Origin: Sphingobacteriales bacterium TSM_CSM
GTDB lineage: Bacteria; Bacteroidota; Bacteroidia; Chitinophagales; UBA2359
Assembly (NCBI GenBank): GCA_002212725.1
Contig: MTCR01000103.1
Span: 17,019 to 81,018, forward strand
Length of the DNA stretch: 64,000 nt
Direction of reading: 5' to 3'
The notes below the pieces were generated by a model. That model did no database searches, had not been told where the DNA came from, and worked only from the letters and a program-made list of their open reading frames with translations. Position numbers and translations under genes: made by a program. Below, one piece after another: positions 62,937-64,000 of this stretch; position 1 is the first letter of the stretch, and each line of letters begins with the position of its first letter.

Positions 62937-63230
62937 ATGAAAATTGACCCCGAAACAATTGACAAATTAGAGGTGTTGGCAAAACTGAAGTTTTCTGACG
63001 CTGAGCGGGCAGGAATTATGTCGGATTTAGAAAACGTTACTGCTTTTTTTGATAAAATCGCTGCTCTTGATACCGGCAATGTTGAACCGCTTGTTTATAT
63101 GAACAGCGAACCCAATAAGTTGCGTCCCGATGAAGCCCGCATACTTACCAACCAAACCGAAGCGCTTCAAAATGCCCCCCGGTCAGACGAAGAGTTTTTT
63201 ATAGTGCCCAAAGTAATTAAAGGCAAATAA
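62937..63230 (+). CDS. gatC: Glutamyl-/aspartyl-tRNA amidotransferase subunit C
   Basis: A 97-residue protein matching GatC: DPETIDKLEVLAKLKFSDAE near the N-terminus, VTAFFDKIAALDTGNVEPLV in the centre and PRSDEEFFIVPKVIKGK at the end. It stabilises the GatAB amidotransferase that makes Gln-tRNA(Gln) or Asn-tRNA(Asn) by transamidation. gatA and gatB are not in the window. The following ABC ATPase starts 15 nt after its stop, so they may be co-transcribed. Confidence 0.93.
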   Translation: MKIDPETIDKLEVLAKLKFSDAERAGIMSDLENVTAFFDKIAALDTGNVEPLVYMNSEPNKLRPDEARILTNQTEALQNAPRSDEEFFIVPKVIKGK

Positions 63231-63245
63231 TTTGCACCGCACCAA

Positions 63246-63926
63246 ATGGACAAAGTAATAGACATTCAGCATATAACCAAGTACTATGAAATGGGTGATG
63301 TACTCATTAAGGCGCTTAACGGGGTAACTGTTGATATTGGAAGGAATGAATTTGTAGCGCTCATGGGGCCATCGGGGTCTGGAAAATCAACCCTCATGAA
63401 TATTCTGGGTTGCCTCGATACTCCTACATCGGGCATTTACATGCTTAATGGCAATTTGGTTTCCGATATGAGTGATAACGAACTTGCCGAAGTACGCAAT
63501 AAAGAAATTGGTTTTGTATTTCAGACCTTTAACCTGCTGCCGCGGCTAAGTGCGTGGGAAAACGTAGCCATGCCGCTGGTATATACCGGCGAAGGCAGGA
63601 AAAAGCGTTATGAAAGGGCTTTTGAAATGCTGGAGTCTGTTGGGTTGGCAGACCGCGGCGACCACAAACCCAATGAGCTTTCGGGTGGACAAAGGCAGAG
63701 GGTAGCCATTGCCAGGGCGTTGGTTAACCATCCGTCAATAATATTGGCTGATGAACCTACCGGAAACCTCGATACCAAAACATCGGAAGAGATTTTGAAA
63801 ATTTTTCACACCATTCACGAAAAAGGCAACACGGTAATTATGGTTACGCACGAGGAAGATGTTGCCCGACATGCCCTGCGCGTAATAAGAATGCGTGATG
63901 GTGTAATAGAATCTGACGGCAGGTAA
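63246..63926 (+). CDS. ABC transporter ATP-binding protein (LolD/MacB-type)
   Basis: A 226-residue ATPase with Walker [10 protein letters not shown] (about residues 41-49), Q-loop [18 protein letters not shown], signature [16 protein letters not shown], Walker [13 protein letters not shown] and H-loop VTHEED. The '[16 protein letters not shown]' and short length are typical of LolD/MacB/FtsE-like type VII exporters, which extract substrates such as lipoproteins from the membrane. The partner permease would be downstream, past the end of this window, or elsewhere. Confidence 0.93.
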   Translation: MDKVIDIQHITKYYEMGDVLIKALNGVTVDIGRNEFVALMGPSGSGKSTLMNILGCLDTPTSGIYMLNGNLVSDMSDNELAEVRNKEIGFVFQTFNLLPRLSAWENVAMPLVYTGEGRKKRYERAFEMLESVGLADRGDHKPNELSGGQRQRVAIARALVNHPSIILADEPTGNLDTKTSEEILKIFHTIHEKGNTVIMVTHEEDVARHALRVIRMRDGVIESDGR

Positions 63927-64000
63927 TTATTGGTTGTTTTGCTATTAGACTTGCTGCGAGTGGATAATGCGTTTTTTATGTGTTAGCTATTGTAAAATTC

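Noticed and set aside
1..64000. Mobile element or prophage
   Set aside because: No transposase, integrase, recombinase, terminal repeats or attachment-like duplications were found; unusual gene content around 13-29 kb is not accompanied by such marks.
1..64000. tRNA, rRNA or riboswitch genes
   Set aside because: No cloverleaf with a conserved T-loop or CCA end, no rRNA stretch and no known riboswitch pattern was recognised by eye; a covariance-model search would be needed to exclude small RNAs.

Overview
The window looks like chromosome of a free-living member of the Bacteroidota (Chitinophagia/Saprospiria-like; genus not recognisable). The evidence is a type IX secretion (T9SS) sorting domain, SprB and GEVED repeats, a DUF1800/DUF1501 pair, and promoters of the Bacteroidota form TTTG-N19-21-TAnnTTTG in place of E. 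coli -35/-10 boxes. I see no transposase, integrase, phage gene, rRNA, tRNA or CRISPR array. Coding density is high, most genes sit in short same-strand runs, and few Shine-Dalgarno sites are visible.

Layout. 1-7.4 kb: a large secreted subtilisin-like protease with GEVED, Fn3 and dockerin-like parts (minus strand), an NAD(P)-linked oxidoreductase, a T9SS cargo protein and a DUF1028 protein. 7.5-13.1 kb: an HTTM-like membrane protein, a lipoprotein and the DUF1800/DUF1501 pair. 13.1-21.5 kb: a tight operon in which the permease and ATPase of a polysaccharide-type ABC exporter (Wzm/Wzt-like) bracket four phytanoyl-CoA dioxygenase-like (PhyH) genes carrying five PhyH domains, plus a membrane-anchored methyltransferase. 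21.5-28.7 kb: two UbiA-family genes, a lipase-maturation-factor-like protein, a SnoaL-like lipoprotein, a seven-bladed WD40 protein and a sixth PhyH domain. The 13-28.7 kb region is the main candidate for an undescribed biosynthesis/export system. 

28.8-40.8 kb, minus strand: a sortilin/BNR-repeat protein, a LolA-like secreted protein, an Fn3 lipoprotein, a CNT nucleoside transporter with an extra N-terminal domain, and two secreted metallopeptidases (M36-like and M43). 40.8-50.5 kb: an MBL-fold lipoprotein, DnaK, threonine dehydratase, a TPR/propeller protein, a HemC-HemD fusion and a lipoprotein. 50.7-53.7 kb: a compact four-gene module of a coiled-coil protein, a Roadblock/longin-like protein, a Ras/Rab-like small GTPase and a PAS/pseudo-histidine-kinase protein. 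This is the second strong candidate and resembles an MglA/MglB-type polarity switch. 53.8-64 kb: phosphate transporter, glucose/sorbosone-dehydrogenase-like protein, phosphopantetheinyl transferase, endonuclease V, DUF4442 protein, a lytic transglycosylase with LysM and 53-residue tandem repeats, a YqaA-like protein, GatC and a LolD/MacB-type ATPase.

Functions were read from visible motifs and family knowledge without database searches. Start codons were moved downstream of the longest frame where signal peptides, family alignment or promoter position demanded it.
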